This document shows, piece by piece, positions 36,356 to 44,947 of a DNA stretch of 64,000 nucleotides. The notes below the pieces were generated by a model. That model saw nothing but the letters and a program-made list of their open reading frames with translations, did not search any database and had not been told where the DNA came from. This DNA comes from Adhaeribacter aerolatus. GTDB lineage: Bacteria > Bacteroidota > Bacteroidia > Cytophagales > Hymenobacteraceae. The stretch is taken from the NCBI RefSeq assembly GCF_007991635.1, contig NZ_BJYS01000044.1, forward strand, positions 1 to 64,000, in the 5' to 3' direction. The position numbers and the translations under genes were made by a program. Position 1 is the first letter of the stretch, and every line of letters starts with the position of its first letter.

Positions 36356-37924
36356 ATGAAAAAAGAAATAGAACTGGTGGTAACACCAGAAGTAGCTTAT
36401 AATGCCGAGCTGTTAGACCAGGAAATACTAAAAGCGGCTCGTATTCCCCAGACCGGTGCCACCGCTATTCATAAATTAAAACGTTCGATTGATGCCCGCG
36501 GCCAGCAAGTGGTCATGCGCATTAAAGCCGATGTTTATACCGCTACCCCTCCCACTGATATTCTGAGTCCCGTTTACCGCTACCCCAATGTGCGCCATGC
36601 CCGCCCGGTAATTATTGTGGGTGCCGGTCCGGCTGGTTTGTTCGCCGCCTTGCGTTGTGTGGAACTAGGCTTGAAACCCATTATTTTGGAGCGCGGTAAA
36701 GACGTTCGGACCCGCCGCCGCGATTTAGCCGCCATCAACAAAGAACATATAGTTAATCCAGACTCTAATTATTGTTTTGGGGAAGGCGGTGCCGGTACGT
36801 ATTCGGATGGTAAATTATATACCCGCTCTAAAAAGCGTGGCGATATCAACCGGGTATTGCAAATTTTTGTTCAGCACGGTGCTACCTCCGAAATATTATT
36901 TGATGCGCATCCACACATCGGCACGAATAAATTGCCGGTAATTATCGCCAACATCCGCGAAACAATTTTGCAGGCCGGCGGCGAAATCTATTTTGATACC
37001 CGCGTTACTGATTTCATTTTAAAAGGTGATACCATGACTGGTGTTGTAACGGCAGCCGGCAATAAGTTAGAGGGTGAAGCCGTAATTCTGGCAACCGGCC
37101 ATTCGGCCCGCGATATTTACGAGTTGCTGCACGCCAAAAATATTCTGATTGAAGCCAAGCCATTTGCCATGGGCGTACGCGTAGAGCACCAGCAAGCCTT
37201 AATCGATCAGGTGCAGTACAAATGTGCCGACCGTGGGCCATATTTGCCGGCTTCGTCGTATGCCCTGGTGCACCAGGTAACTCTGGACAACAAGCAGCGG
37301 GGAATATTCTCTTTCTGTATGTGTCCGGGCGGATTTATTGTACCGGCTGCCACCGCTCCCGGCGAAGTGGTGGTAAACGGCATGTCGCCGAGTCGCCGCG
37401 ACTCTAAATTTGCCAACTCCGGCATTGTAGTAGCCATCGACCTGGAAGATTTAAATCTGTCAAAATATGGCCCTTTGGCTGGCCTGCGGATGCAACAGGA
37501 TTTGGAAAGAAAAGCCTGGATTTTTGGGGGCGGTACCCAAACGGCTCCGGCCCAACGCTTACTTGATTTTACCCGGCGCAAAACATCCGATAGTTTGTTA
37601 GAGACTTCTTACCAGCCTGGTTTGGCATCCGTAGATATGCACGAATTGTTGCCTAAGCACATAAGCTACCGGTTGCAGGAAGGATTTAAGCACTTTGGCT
37701 CGAAGATGAAAGGCTATTTAACCAACGATGCCCAGATAATTGGCGTAGAAAGCAGAACTTCATCGCCGGTGCGCATACCCCGGGATAAAGAAACACTGGA
37801 ACACGTACACATTAAAAACCTCTATCCCTGTGCCGAAGGAGCCGGCTACGCCGGCGGTATTGTTTCGGCAGCCATGGACGGCGAACGCTGCGCCGAAAAG
37901 GTTTTTGAGAAAATACGTAAATAA
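36356..37924 (+). CDS. FAD-dependent dehydrogenase of unknown substrate (COG2509 type)
   Basis: A 522-residue flavoprotein. After an N-terminal 80-residue cap (IELVVTPEVAYN...) comes the FAD-binding motif PVIIVGAGPAGLFAALRC with ILERGKDVRTRRRD, then the signature GEGGAGTYSDGKLYTRSKKRG, and the second dinucleotide contact VILATGHSARDIYELL. The C-terminal LYPCAEGAGYAGGIVSAAMDG is typical of the family. Homologues are widespread and uncharacterised. It is flanked by gaps of 241 and 116 bases and seems to be transcribed with the following CoA-binding protein or alone. Confidence 0.88.
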   Translation: MKKEIELVVTPEVAYNAELLDQEILKAARIPQTGATAIHKLKRSIDARGQQVVMRIKADVYTATPPTDILSPVYRYPNVRHARPVIIVGAGPAGLFAALRCVELGLKPIILERGKDVRTRRRDLAAINKEHIVNPDSNYCFGEGGAGTYSDGKLYTRSKKRGDINRVLQIFVQHGATSEILFDAHPHIGTNKLPVIIANIRETILQAGGEIYFDTRVTDFILKGDTMTGVVTAAGNKLEGEAVILATGHSARDIYELLHAKNILIEAKPFAMGVRVEHQQALIDQVQYKCADRGPYLPASSYALVHQVTLDNKQRGIFSFCMCPGGFIVPAATAPGEVVVNGMSPSRRDSKFANSGIVVAIDLEDLNLSKYGPLAGLRMQQDLERKAWIFGGGTQTAPAQRLLDFTRRKTSDSLLETSYQPGLASVDMHELLPKHISYRLQEGFKHFGSKMKGYLTNDAQIIGVESRTSSPVRIPRDKETLEHVHIKNLYPCAEGAGYAGGIVSAAMDGERCAEKVFEKIRK

Positions 37925-38040
37925 GTTAAGAGTTAAAATTTATACTGAATGGTTGATATAAAGTGGTTTTAGGTTCTAATTAATTACCCTTAATTTATTT
38001 AGAACTAACTACTAATTACTAACCCCTAAAAACCTAAACC

Positions 38041-38400
38041 ATGAAGAAAACTGTTGTATTAGGAGCTTCCGATAACCCTTCGCGGTACGCTTACCTGGCG
38101 GCCAATAAACTAAAGCGGTATGGCCACCCGGTGGTGCCGGTGGGTATCCGGAAGGGCGAAGTAGCCGGCGAGCAAATTATTACGGAGAAGAAACCGATTG
38201 AAGACGTAGATACGGTAACCTTGTACGTGGGCACCAATAATTTACCGAGCTGGTACGATTATATTTTATCTTTAAAGCCGAAGCGTATTATTTTTAATCC
38301 CGGGACCGAAAACCACGAACTCGAAAAAATGGCCCGGGAAGCCAATATTAAAACAGTACATGGTTGTACCTTAATTATGTTATCAGTAGGGGATTATTAA
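38041..38400 (+). CDS. CoA-binding domain protein
   Basis: A 119-residue single-domain protein with a Rossmann-like CoA-binding fold (CoA_binding_2). The glycine-rich strand TVVLGASDNPSRYAYLAANK is followed by YGHPVVPVGIRKGEV, VTLYVGTNNLPSWYDYIL and RIIFNPGTENHELE. These proteins bind CoA and may sense its redox state or act as sulfur-disulfide regulators; the role is unknown. The stop codon lies inside the stem of the terminator at 38389-38408. Confidence 0.85.
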   Translation: MKKTVVLGASDNPSRYAYLAANKLKRYGHPVVPVGIRKGEVAGEQIITEKKPIEDVDTVTLYVGTNNLPSWYDYILSLKPKRIIFNPGTENHELEKMAREANIKTVHGCTLIMLSVGDY

Positions 38401-38416
38401 TAATCCCCTTTTTTTA
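38389..38416 (+). terminator. Terminator overlapping a stop codon
   Basis: GGGGATTATTAATAATCCCC (38389-38408) is a perfect 20-base palindrome followed by eight T residues. The TAA stop of the CoA-binding protein gene falls at its centre, so the last codons of the gene form the 5' half of the stem. Confidence 0.9.
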
Positions 38417-38718
38417 TTCTCTTATTTCGAAAAAATTCAACAATTAAATATATTCTTTTTGCCTTCACTTTATTCTCCGCTGCATCAGCAAAAGCCCGCT
38501 TCAATAATTAATGGATATTCTTAGCTAAAAAGATTAATTTCGAATATTCACCTAAAATATTCATACTGAAAATATTAAGTTCTGATTTTAGTACATTTTA
38601 CCCGGAGCAGTAATTTATTCGAATAATTTTTTAATCTTCAGGCAACCATCTTACCCCGGTTTACATCTACCTAGACAAATAGCAATACTTATAATATCGA
38701 AATACATTTACCACCACC
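38417..38718. other. AT-rich gap upstream of the sigma-factor operon
   Basis: About 300 non-coding bases between the terminator at 38389-38416 and the ECF sigma gene. No full TTG-N19-TAnnTTTG promoter, tRNA or repeat is seen. Because ECF factors often activate their own genes, the promoter here may follow a different, sigma-specific pattern; I cannot point to it. Confidence 0.4.
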
Positions 38719-39252
38719 GTGAGCGAACCCGAAATAATTAAAGGACTGCTGAAAGGCGAAGGTAAAGCACAAAAGTTTGTGTACGAAAAGTATGCGGCCA
38801 TTATGCTGGGTATTTGTATCCGGTACCTCAAAAACCAAATGGATGCCGAAGAAATAATGCTGAACGGCTTTGTGAGGATTTTTGGGAATATTGGGCAATT
38901 TGAAAATAAAGGCAGTTTTGAGGGGTGGATGAAACGGATTGTGATTAACGAAGCGTTGGGCTTTCTGCGGAAGAAAGAGCCCTTGCACCTGGCCATTGAG
39001 AAAGAACACATACAAGTGGCCGCAGATGCCAATGCCGAAATGGATTTAGCAGTAGAAGATTTATTGAACCTGCTGCACGATTTACCGGCCGGTTACCGCA
39101 CCGTTTTCAACCTGTACGCCATAGAAGGATACTCGCACAAAGAAATTGCCGAGATGCTGGATATAACCGAAGGCACCTCAAAATCGCAATTAAGTAAAGC
39201 CCGGGCCCTTTTGCAAAAAAGACTTACCGGACAGGAAATATCAACTTATTAG
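38719..39252 (+). CDS. ECF-type RNA polymerase sigma factor
   Basis: A 177-residue sigma-70 family factor. Region 2 spans about 8-80 (KFVYEKYAAIMLGICIRYL, then AEEIMLNGFVRIFGNIGQFE and GSFEGWMKRIVINEAL), and region 4 about 110-170 (LHDLPAGYRTVFNLYAIEGY, then HKEIAEMLDITEGTSKSQLS). The start appears to be GTG. It is followed after 3 bases by a single-membrane-pass protein with the layout of an anti-sigma factor, and then by an outer-membrane protein gene. The three form an operon that ends in a terminator at 41241-41271. Confidence 0.92.
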   Translation: MSEPEIIKGLLKGEGKAQKFVYEKYAAIMLGICIRYLKNQMDAEEIMLNGFVRIFGNIGQFENKGSFEGWMKRIVINEALGFLRKKEPLHLAIEKEHIQVAADANAEMDLAVEDLLNLLHDLPAGYRTVFNLYAIEGYSHKEIAEMLDITEGTSKSQLSKARALLQKRLTGQEISTY

Positions 39253-39255
39253 TTT

Positions 39256-40086
39256 ATGGAACCAGAAGAAATAGATAAATTATTTAAGAACCGCCTCGGC
39301 AATTTGCCGGTGCCGCCCTCGGCAGATGCCTGGATGCGGCTGCAACAGAAAATGGAGCCGCCCAAAAAGGAGCGCACCATGTGGATTTATTATGCGGCGG
39401 CCAGTGTGGTTATTTTGCTGATATCGGGTTTGTTGCTTTTACGGAATTATAACCCGGAACCAACCGCAACCGTGGCGCAAACTGAAGTTACGATGCCGAC
39501 TGAAAAGAATAATTCAAAAAATCCGATAACCCAGGCAACCACACCGCCCGAAACGACATCTACTTCGGAAACAGCGGTAATTGCACAAGTAGATAAAAAA
39601 GCAGAGGTAGTTAACCGGGAGCCCAAACTTGAAATTAGGAAAGAAACTACCAGAAAGAACACAGATGCAAAATTGGCTCAGGTAAAACCGAAAGGCGCTG
39701 GTAAGAAATCCGGAAGTGAACTGCCTGCTACGCCAACGGTAGATACTAAAAAAGATAATGCACCAGCCTTGGCCCTGGAAAACAAAACAATAATTGCACC
39801 GGATAACCAAAGCGTTGCTGCTAATAAGGAGATAAACAACCAGGTGGTGCAGGTGCTGGTAAAACAAGATAATACCGATGAAGCGGCACTTGCCTATAAC
39901 ACAGAAACCGACCTCCGGGAAAACATCAGCAAGAAAGGGGCGCTGCTGAAAAATATTTACAAACAGGCCCGCAATCTTAAAAACGGCGAACCGGTAGAGC
40001 TGGCGGCTTTGGGCCTGACCCCTGAAAAGATTAACTCTGAAAAAGAAAATATTAAACAAAAATTAAACAAAGTTATCTCACTCTAA
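39256..40086 (+). CDS. Putative anti-sigma factor (single-pass membrane protein)
   Basis: A 276-residue protein I do not recognise as a named family. The N-terminal 40 residues (EEIDKLFKNRLGNLPVPPSADAW, cytoplasmic) precede a transmembrane helix at about 44-61 (IYYAAASVVILLISGLLLL). The rest is a low-complexity, Thr/Ala/Lys-rich periplasmic stretch ending in a more ordered C-terminus (about 215-276). The FKxxL...P...W N-terminus followed by one membrane helix is typical of Bacteroidota anti-sigma-like proteins encoded right after ECF factors. The 3-base gap to the sigma gene supports that role. A zinc-binding HxxxCxxC motif is absent. Confidence 0.65.
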   Translation: MEPEEIDKLFKNRLGNLPVPPSADAWMRLQQKMEPPKKERTMWIYYAAASVVILLISGLLLLRNYNPEPTATVAQTEVTMPTEKNNSKNPITQATTPPETTSTSETAVIAQVDKKAEVVNREPKLEIRKETTRKNTDAKLAQVKPKGAGKKSGSELPATPTVDTKKDNAPALALENKTIIAPDNQSVAANKEINNQVVQVLVKQDNTDEAALAYNTETDLRENISKKGALLKNIYKQARNLKNGEPVELAALGLTPEKINSEKENIKQKLNKVISL

Positions 40087-40099
40087 TCTTTAAATAATT

Positions 40100-41215
40100 A
40101 TGAAACCCCTGACGTTTATACTGGCCATTTTAATGGTCGCGGCTACCGGTTTGCCTTTACGCGCCGAAATGCTTAAAACCCCTACCCCTAACCCAAAGGA
40201 CACCATTTTTATAAAATTACCCAACGGGGCCGGCATGAACCTGATTGTGAAAAATACCGATGAACTAAAATCACTGAAAGACTACAAACTAGATTCATTA
40301 ATACAGATGCTGGGCAAATATGTGGAGCAAATTGAAAACATGGAAAAAGCCAACCGGTACCAGGAAGGCAAAGAACTAACCATGACATTTTACCCAGCCA
40401 AAGACCAGAAAGACCCGAGTGCCCCGGAAAAAATTACCATTACCTTATCGGCATCATCAGTTAGTACCATGCACGACAAAGCCAAAAGCAAAGGTTTTAT
40501 AGAAGGCATTAAAATATTTGTGGAGCACCAGGAGAATAAAAAGAATAACAGCACCGTCGATAAAGATTCAGTTAAAGTAGCGGCAAAAAAAGAGAAAGCG
40601 AACCGCCGGATAACCAGCCAGTCGTTTGCGGATGTTGGTCTGAATACCTTCGTAAATGTCCCCAAGAACAGTGGCGATACGTATGATTTACGATCAACGG
40701 GATCGCGGTTCGTAAATCTGGTACAATATTACCGTATCCGGATTGGTAGCCAGGGCAGCCCATTTTACCTGAAGCCGGGTTTAGAGTTAACCTTCAACAA
40801 TTATATGTTTGATAAAAACAATTATTTGATAGACGATAATGGTGTTTCCCGGATAGTGAAAGAAACCACCCGCTCTTTTGAAAAAAGCAAACTGGCCACT
40901 TCTTCTATTAATGCGTCTTTAATGCCCGAGTTAAGGTTCCGGGAGAAGAGCGGCAAAGATGGTTTTAAAATTGGAATGGGCGGTTTTGTAGGTTATCGGC
41001 TGGGTAGCCACACCAAACTAAAATACCAACTGGAAGGCGACACCGAAAAAGACAAGGAACGCAGCAGTTACAACCTGGAGGATTTTCAGTACGGCGTTAA
41101 CTTTGCCATCGGCTATCGCAAATTTGAAGTATATACCAAGTATAACCTGAATAATTTATTCAAAGAAAACCGCGGTCCGCAAATGAATGTTATCAGCTTC
41201 GGTTTTAGAATTTAA
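40100..41215 (+). CDS. Putative outer-membrane beta-barrel protein of the sigma operon
   Basis: A 371-residue exported protein with a signal peptide (about 1-22, LTFILAILMVAATGLPLRA). The first half (about 25-175) is a charged periplasmic region with LKDYKLDSLIQMLGKYVEQI. The second half looks like a small beta barrel, with alternating strands such as PFYLKPGLELTFNNYMF, FKIGMGGFVGYRLGS and VNFAIGYRKFEVYTKYNLN, and ends in a hydrophobic-aromatic strand, MNVISFGFRI, typical of outer-membrane barrels. It lies 13 bases after the anti-sigma-like gene. It may be the surface target or sensor of the sigma system. No specific family was recognised. Confidence 0.65.
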   Translation: MKPLTFILAILMVAATGLPLRAEMLKTPTPNPKDTIFIKLPNGAGMNLIVKNTDELKSLKDYKLDSLIQMLGKYVEQIENMEKANRYQEGKELTMTFYPAKDQKDPSAPEKITITLSASSVSTMHDKAKSKGFIEGIKIFVEHQENKKNNSTVDKDSVKVAAKKEKANRRITSQSFADVGLNTFVNVPKNSGDTYDLRSTGSRFVNLVQYYRIRIGSQGSPFYLKPGLELTFNNYMFDKNNYLIDDNGVSRIVKETTRSFEKSKLATSSINASLMPELRFREKSGKDGFKIGMGGFVGYRLGSHTKLKYQLEGDTEKDKERSSYNLEDFQYGVNFAIGYRKFEVYTKYNLNNLFKENRGPQMNVISFGFRI

Positions 41216-41240
41216 AACCTGTTGTATTGTGAAATAAAAC

Positions 41241-41271
41241 AAAAAAGGAGCTGTTTAAAGCTCCTTTTTTG
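41241..41271 (+). terminator. Terminator of the sigma operon
   Basis: AAAAAAGGAGCT (41241-41252) pairs with AGCTCCTTTTTT (41259-41270) around a short loop, with the T tract in the descending arm. It lies about 25 bases after the stop codon. Confidence 0.9.
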
Positions 41272-41301
41272 TTTCATGAATTAACCATTTTTAATTAAAG
41301 A

Positions 41302-41404
41302 TTAAAGTTCAAGTAACCCATCTTTGCCATTCAAGAGGAATCTTTATTGCAACCTGCTAAATAGGTTTCTCCTGAATGACAAAGATGGGAACAACAACTT
41401 TAAA
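41302..41404. repeat. Imperfect palindrome, copy 2 of the TGTCATTCAGGAGG family
   Basis: Arms near 41318-41343 (CCATCTTTGCCATTCAAGAG...) and 41364-41388 pair at 22 of 26 positions around a loop of about 20 bases. An outer TTAAAGTT/AACTTTAA pair extends it to 41302-41404. The core is the same as in the palindrome at 15937-16005. Confidence 0.7.
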
Positions 41405-41464
41405 AGTTAACTGTAAGCTTCCAACTCACATTTACAAGTATAAGATTGTGTAGATAAATTTATT

Positions 41465-42217
41465 CTATTCACCCACATTCCTATAAAAATTATCAACCAG
41501 AATAGCCGTAGCGGTGGCCACATTCAACGATTCGGCCTGGCCGAAACCAGGTATTTTTATTAAACTTTTTACTTTATCTGCTACGGCCGGGCTTAGGCCA
41601 TTAGCTTCGTTGCCCATCACTAATATTCCTTCGGGTAACAATTGCAGCCGGTGAATATTCTGGCCATTGAGAGCGGCACCATAAATATTAAACTGGCTGG
41701 AATATTGGTTTAAAAATTCCGGTAAATTTACGTAGGTTGCAGAAACGCGGCAAAAAGAACCCATGGTGGCTGCAATAACTTTGGGGTTATAAAAATCGGC
41801 GCAAGTATGGGAGCAAATAATATTTTTAATGCCGTACCAATCGGCCACCCGGCTAATAGTTCCTAAATTACCCGGGTCCCGAATATCATCCAAAGCAATG
41901 GTAAAAGGATTTTCGGAAGGGTTAAACGGAGCTGGTTTTTTAATTTTGGCAATAGCCAGCGCAGCGTTGTTAGAAGCATACGTACCGGCTTTTACCAAAT
42001 CTTCTTCGGTAATAATTTCATAAGCATAACCTTTGTGCAGGATTTTGGTATTTGATTGGTAAAAGGCTTCGGTTATAAAAAGCTTTTCAATGGCAAAATC
42101 CGAATGCAGCAATTCCCGCACACTTTTTGCGCCTTCTACCAGGAAGGCTTGGTGAATAAGCCGATATTTTTTTATTTGCAGGGAGTTAATATACTTAATT
42201 AAGGCTTTCGATAACAT
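41465..42217 (-). CDS. TrmH-family RNA 2'-O-methyltransferase
   Basis: A 250-residue SpoU/TrmH-class methyltransferase acting on rRNA or tRNA ribose. The N-terminal substrate-binding part contains YRLIHQAFLVEGAKSVRELL. The trefoil-knot SAM site carries the three motifs ALDDIRDPGNLGTISRVADW, ILVMGNEANGLSP and IPGFGQAESLNVATATAIL. I chose the ATG at 42217 (MLSKALIKYIN). It is divergent from tamL, with 14 bases between the start codons, so the promoters overlap the partner genes. Confidence 0.92.
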   Translation of the reverse strand: MLSKALIKYINSLQIKKYRLIHQAFLVEGAKSVRELLHSDFAIEKLFITEAFYQSNTKILHKGYAYEIITEEDLVKAGTYASNNAALAIAKIKKPAPFNPSENPFTIALDDIRDPGNLGTISRVADWYGIKNIICSHTCADFYNPKVIAATMGSFCRVSATYVNLPEFLNQYSSQFNIYGAALNGQNIHRLQLLPEGILVMGNEANGLSPAVADKVKSLIKIPGFGQAESLNVATATAILVDNFYRNVGE

Positions 42218-42231
42218 AGCGGCAACTGCAT

Positions 42232-44709
42232 TTGAAACTTCGATTTTACATATTTGTATTTTCAATCACAATATTATTTTTAGGTAGCTGCGTTCCCACC
42301 CAGCATTTAGCCGAAAACGAAAGGCTTTTGTACAAAATAAAGCTACGGGGTGTAGAAGAAAACGACCCGAACCGGATTATGGCCTTGTATCAGCAGCGCC
42401 CCAACCGAAAAGTACTGGGCGCTACGCCATATCTATCTATTTATTATTTTGGCAAAAAATTCTTTAACCCCAAAAAAATTGAGCAGCGCCTGGTAGAGAA
42501 ACGGGCCGAGTTTGACCGGCGAATTCAGCGGGCAGGAACCGATTCAAATAAAATTGAGAACCTACTGCGCAAACGCGAAAAAAAGATTACGCGCCTAACC
42601 AGCCACCTGGAAGAAGGCAACGCCATTATGCAGATTGGCGAGCCGCCCGTAATTTATGATTCGCTCAAGGCCCAGGCCACGCTCCAGCAAATTCATAATT
42701 ACCTCAACTCCAAAGGTTATTTTAAACACCAGGCTTCTTTTACCACCGATTCCCAAAACAAAAAATTAACCCTGAACTACAACATTCAGGAAAACGTGCC
42801 TTATACCTACTCCCAGGTTAATTACAACATAAAAGATACCGCTGTGGCGGCCATTATTGATTCTACCCGTGCAGAATCGTTGGTAAAAGTAAACCAGCAC
42901 TACGACGAAGAGGTACTTGTAAACGAGCGCGACCGGATTGAATTGCTCCTGAAAAACCTGGGCTACTACCAATTTAAAAAACAATTTATTGTGGCCGATG
43001 TAGATACCAGTTTCGAACAGAACCAGGTAAGGCTGCAGATTACTATTAACAACGATAATGATACCATCCCCCACCAGGTATTCCGGTTGGGGCGGGTAAA
43101 TTTTAAAGCCGATGCCAACCTGGAACGGTTCGGCCTGGAGCGCGACACCATTTTGTTTAACCGTATTTATTATCTGGCCTATAACCACCGCATATCGCCC
43201 CGCATTATTGATAAAAAAATAACCATCCGGCCGGGCCAGCGGTACAGTTTACGCCGCACATCTATTACTAACCGCCTCCTCACCAACCTGGATATGTTCC
43301 GGTTTTTGAGTATTAATTACCAGGTTGATACCCTAAACTCAACTTTGCTGACGGCCAATATTAACGCGAACCCCAGCCGCCGGTTCCAGGAAACTACCGA
43401 AGCCGGCGTAAGTTACAGCGCTTACCTGCCCGGCCCTTTCGGCAATTTACGCCTTACGGTTCGTAATATATTTGGCGGCGCCGAGTTGTTCGAAATTGGT
43501 TTTCGGGGCGGTTTAGAAGGTCAGTTTGCCTTAAACGGGCGCAGTGGTAATACCCAGCGCCCGGGTTCGGTTTATACCACCGAACTGGGAGCTAATACGG
43601 CCATTATTTTTCCGCAATTTCTGGTGCCTTTTAATGCCAACCGGTATTTTATCCGGTACAGTCCCCGCACCCGCGTGAATTTAAATTATACCTATATCGA
43701 CCGCCAGGAATTTACCCGTACGAACCAGCAAACCACCTTCGACTATATCTGGCAGATGTCGAACCGCTTGCAGCACGTTTTTACGCCGTTTGATTTAAGC
43801 ATCAACTCCACCCATAACATTGATCCAGGTTTTAAGCAACGCCTGATAAATGCGCGACCCGAGCAGAACCGGGAGGTAGCCACTACCTACGAGAAAAGCT
43901 TTGCTTCGTCGTTTATTTCCAGCATGAACTATACCCGCGTCTTCAACACAAATAATTATAACCATACCCTGGATGCTATATTCACGAGGTTATTTGTGGA
44001 AGAGTCGGGTTTGTTAGGCAGCATGGTTTTCCGGGGCCGCGACTCGATTCCGCTGGGGAATGATTATTTAAAAATATTCAAATATTACCGCGTTAACACC
44101 GATGTCCGTCGTTACTTTAAATTAGCCCCGACTACTTTTTTAGTGTCCCGGTTAAATATTGGTTTGGCCCGTGCTTTCGATAAAAACGATTACTTGCCCT
44201 ACGACCGGTATTATTATGCGGGGGGCGGTACCAGTGTGCGGGCTTTCCGGCCGCGCCGCTTAGGTCCTGGCTCTTATTTCCCCGTCAGCCGCGATTCTTT
44301 AGGCCGGTTTGAATATGAAACGGATGGCACTTACCGCCGCGATATCCAGAGCGAGCAACAGGGCGAATTGCTGTTAGAAGCAAATATGGAATATCGGTTT
44401 AACCTGTTTAGTTTTGTCAACGGGGCTGTATTTCTGGATGCCGGCAACATCTGGATGCTCACCAATGATCCGGCGCGGCCCGGCTCTCAGTTTGAGTTTA
44501 AAGATTTCTGGAAGGAATTTGCCGTTGGAACCGGGTTTGGTTTCCGGTTCGATTTTACTTTCCTGATTGCCCGGATAGACCTTTCGGCCAAAGTATACGA
44601 CCCTTCCCTGCCCCTGGGCAAACGGTTTGTACTGGATAAAACGGTCCTTTTTAACTCTGATAATTACTACAACCTGGCTTTTAACCTGGGCATTGGTTAT
44701 CCATTTTAA
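42232..44709 (+). CDS. tamL: TamL-type Omp85 lipoprotein (BamA/TamA family)
   Basis: An 825-residue Omp85-family protein. The signal peptide ends in a lipobox (ITILFLGSC, Cys at about residue 20), so the N-terminus is lipid-modified, as in Bacteroidota TamL proteins. POTRA-like periplasmic domains lie at about 90-420 (YKIKLRGVEENDPNRI, then GYFKHQASFTTDSQNKKL). The C-terminal barrel (about 430-825) ends in NLAFNLGIGYPF, the outer-membrane signature. It contains YYAGGGTSVRAFRPRRLGPG, the VRGF-like motif of the barrel loop. The start is TTG at 42232. Its partner should be TamB at 6680. Confidence 0.92.
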   Translation: MKLRFYIFVFSITILFLGSCVPTQHLAENERLLYKIKLRGVEENDPNRIMALYQQRPNRKVLGATPYLSIYYFGKKFFNPKKIEQRLVEKRAEFDRRIQRAGTDSNKIENLLRKREKKITRLTSHLEEGNAIMQIGEPPVIYDSLKAQATLQQIHNYLNSKGYFKHQASFTTDSQNKKLTLNYNIQENVPYTYSQVNYNIKDTAVAAIIDSTRAESLVKVNQHYDEEVLVNERDRIELLLKNLGYYQFKKQFIVADVDTSFEQNQVRLQITINNDNDTIPHQVFRLGRVNFKADANLERFGLERDTILFNRIYYLAYNHRISPRIIDKKITIRPGQRYSLRRTSITNRLLTNLDMFRFLSINYQVDTLNSTLLTANINANPSRRFQETTEAGVSYSAYLPGPFGNLRLTVRNIFGGAELFEIGFRGGLEGQFALNGRSGNTQRPGSVYTTELGANTAIIFPQFLVPFNANRYFIRYSPRTRVNLNYTYIDRQEFTRTNQQTTFDYIWQMSNRLQHVFTPFDLSINSTHNIDPGFKQRLINARPEQNREVATTYEKSFASSFISSMNYTRVFNTNNYNHTLDAIFTRLFVEESGLLGSMVFRGRDSIPLGNDYLKIFKYYRVNTDVRRYFKLAPTTFLVSRLNIGLARAFDKNDYLPYDRYYYAGGGTSVRAFRPRRLGPGSYFPVSRDSLGRFEYETDGTYRRDIQSEQQGELLLEANMEYRFNLFSFVNGAVFLDAGNIWMLTNDPARPGSQFEFKDFWKEFAVGTGFGFRFDFTFLIARIDLSAKVYDPSLPLGKRFVLDKTVLFNSDNYYNLAFNLGIGYPF

Positions 44710-44775
44710 AATTTCATCTTAATACGCTAAACCGCTGCCCTTGCTGCGTGTATTTACCATAGCCGTCCGGCTAAG

Positions 44776-44843
44776 AAAAAATATCGCTTTCAATCTCTTG
44801 GCTTGTCTCCTGGCAAGCCAAGAGATTGAAAGCGATATTTTTT
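44776..44843. terminator. 30-bp perfect hairpin between convergent genes
   Basis: Positions 44776-44805 and 44814-44843 are perfect inverted copies (30 bp each) around an 8-base loop. The outer ends are A and T runs, so the structure ends in a T tract on both strands and can stop tamL (+) and the E1 gene (-). It is much longer than usual terminators. The core includes CAATCTCTTGGCTTG. Confidence 0.85.
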
Positions 44844-44947
44844 TATTTTTGCCACAAAGTTTGGCCTTATCTTCCGGCCGGTGAGGGCACAGGCCGGGGA
44901 ACAAGTATTCATGGTATTGACTGGCTTATTGTTCAAATAAAAGAATA

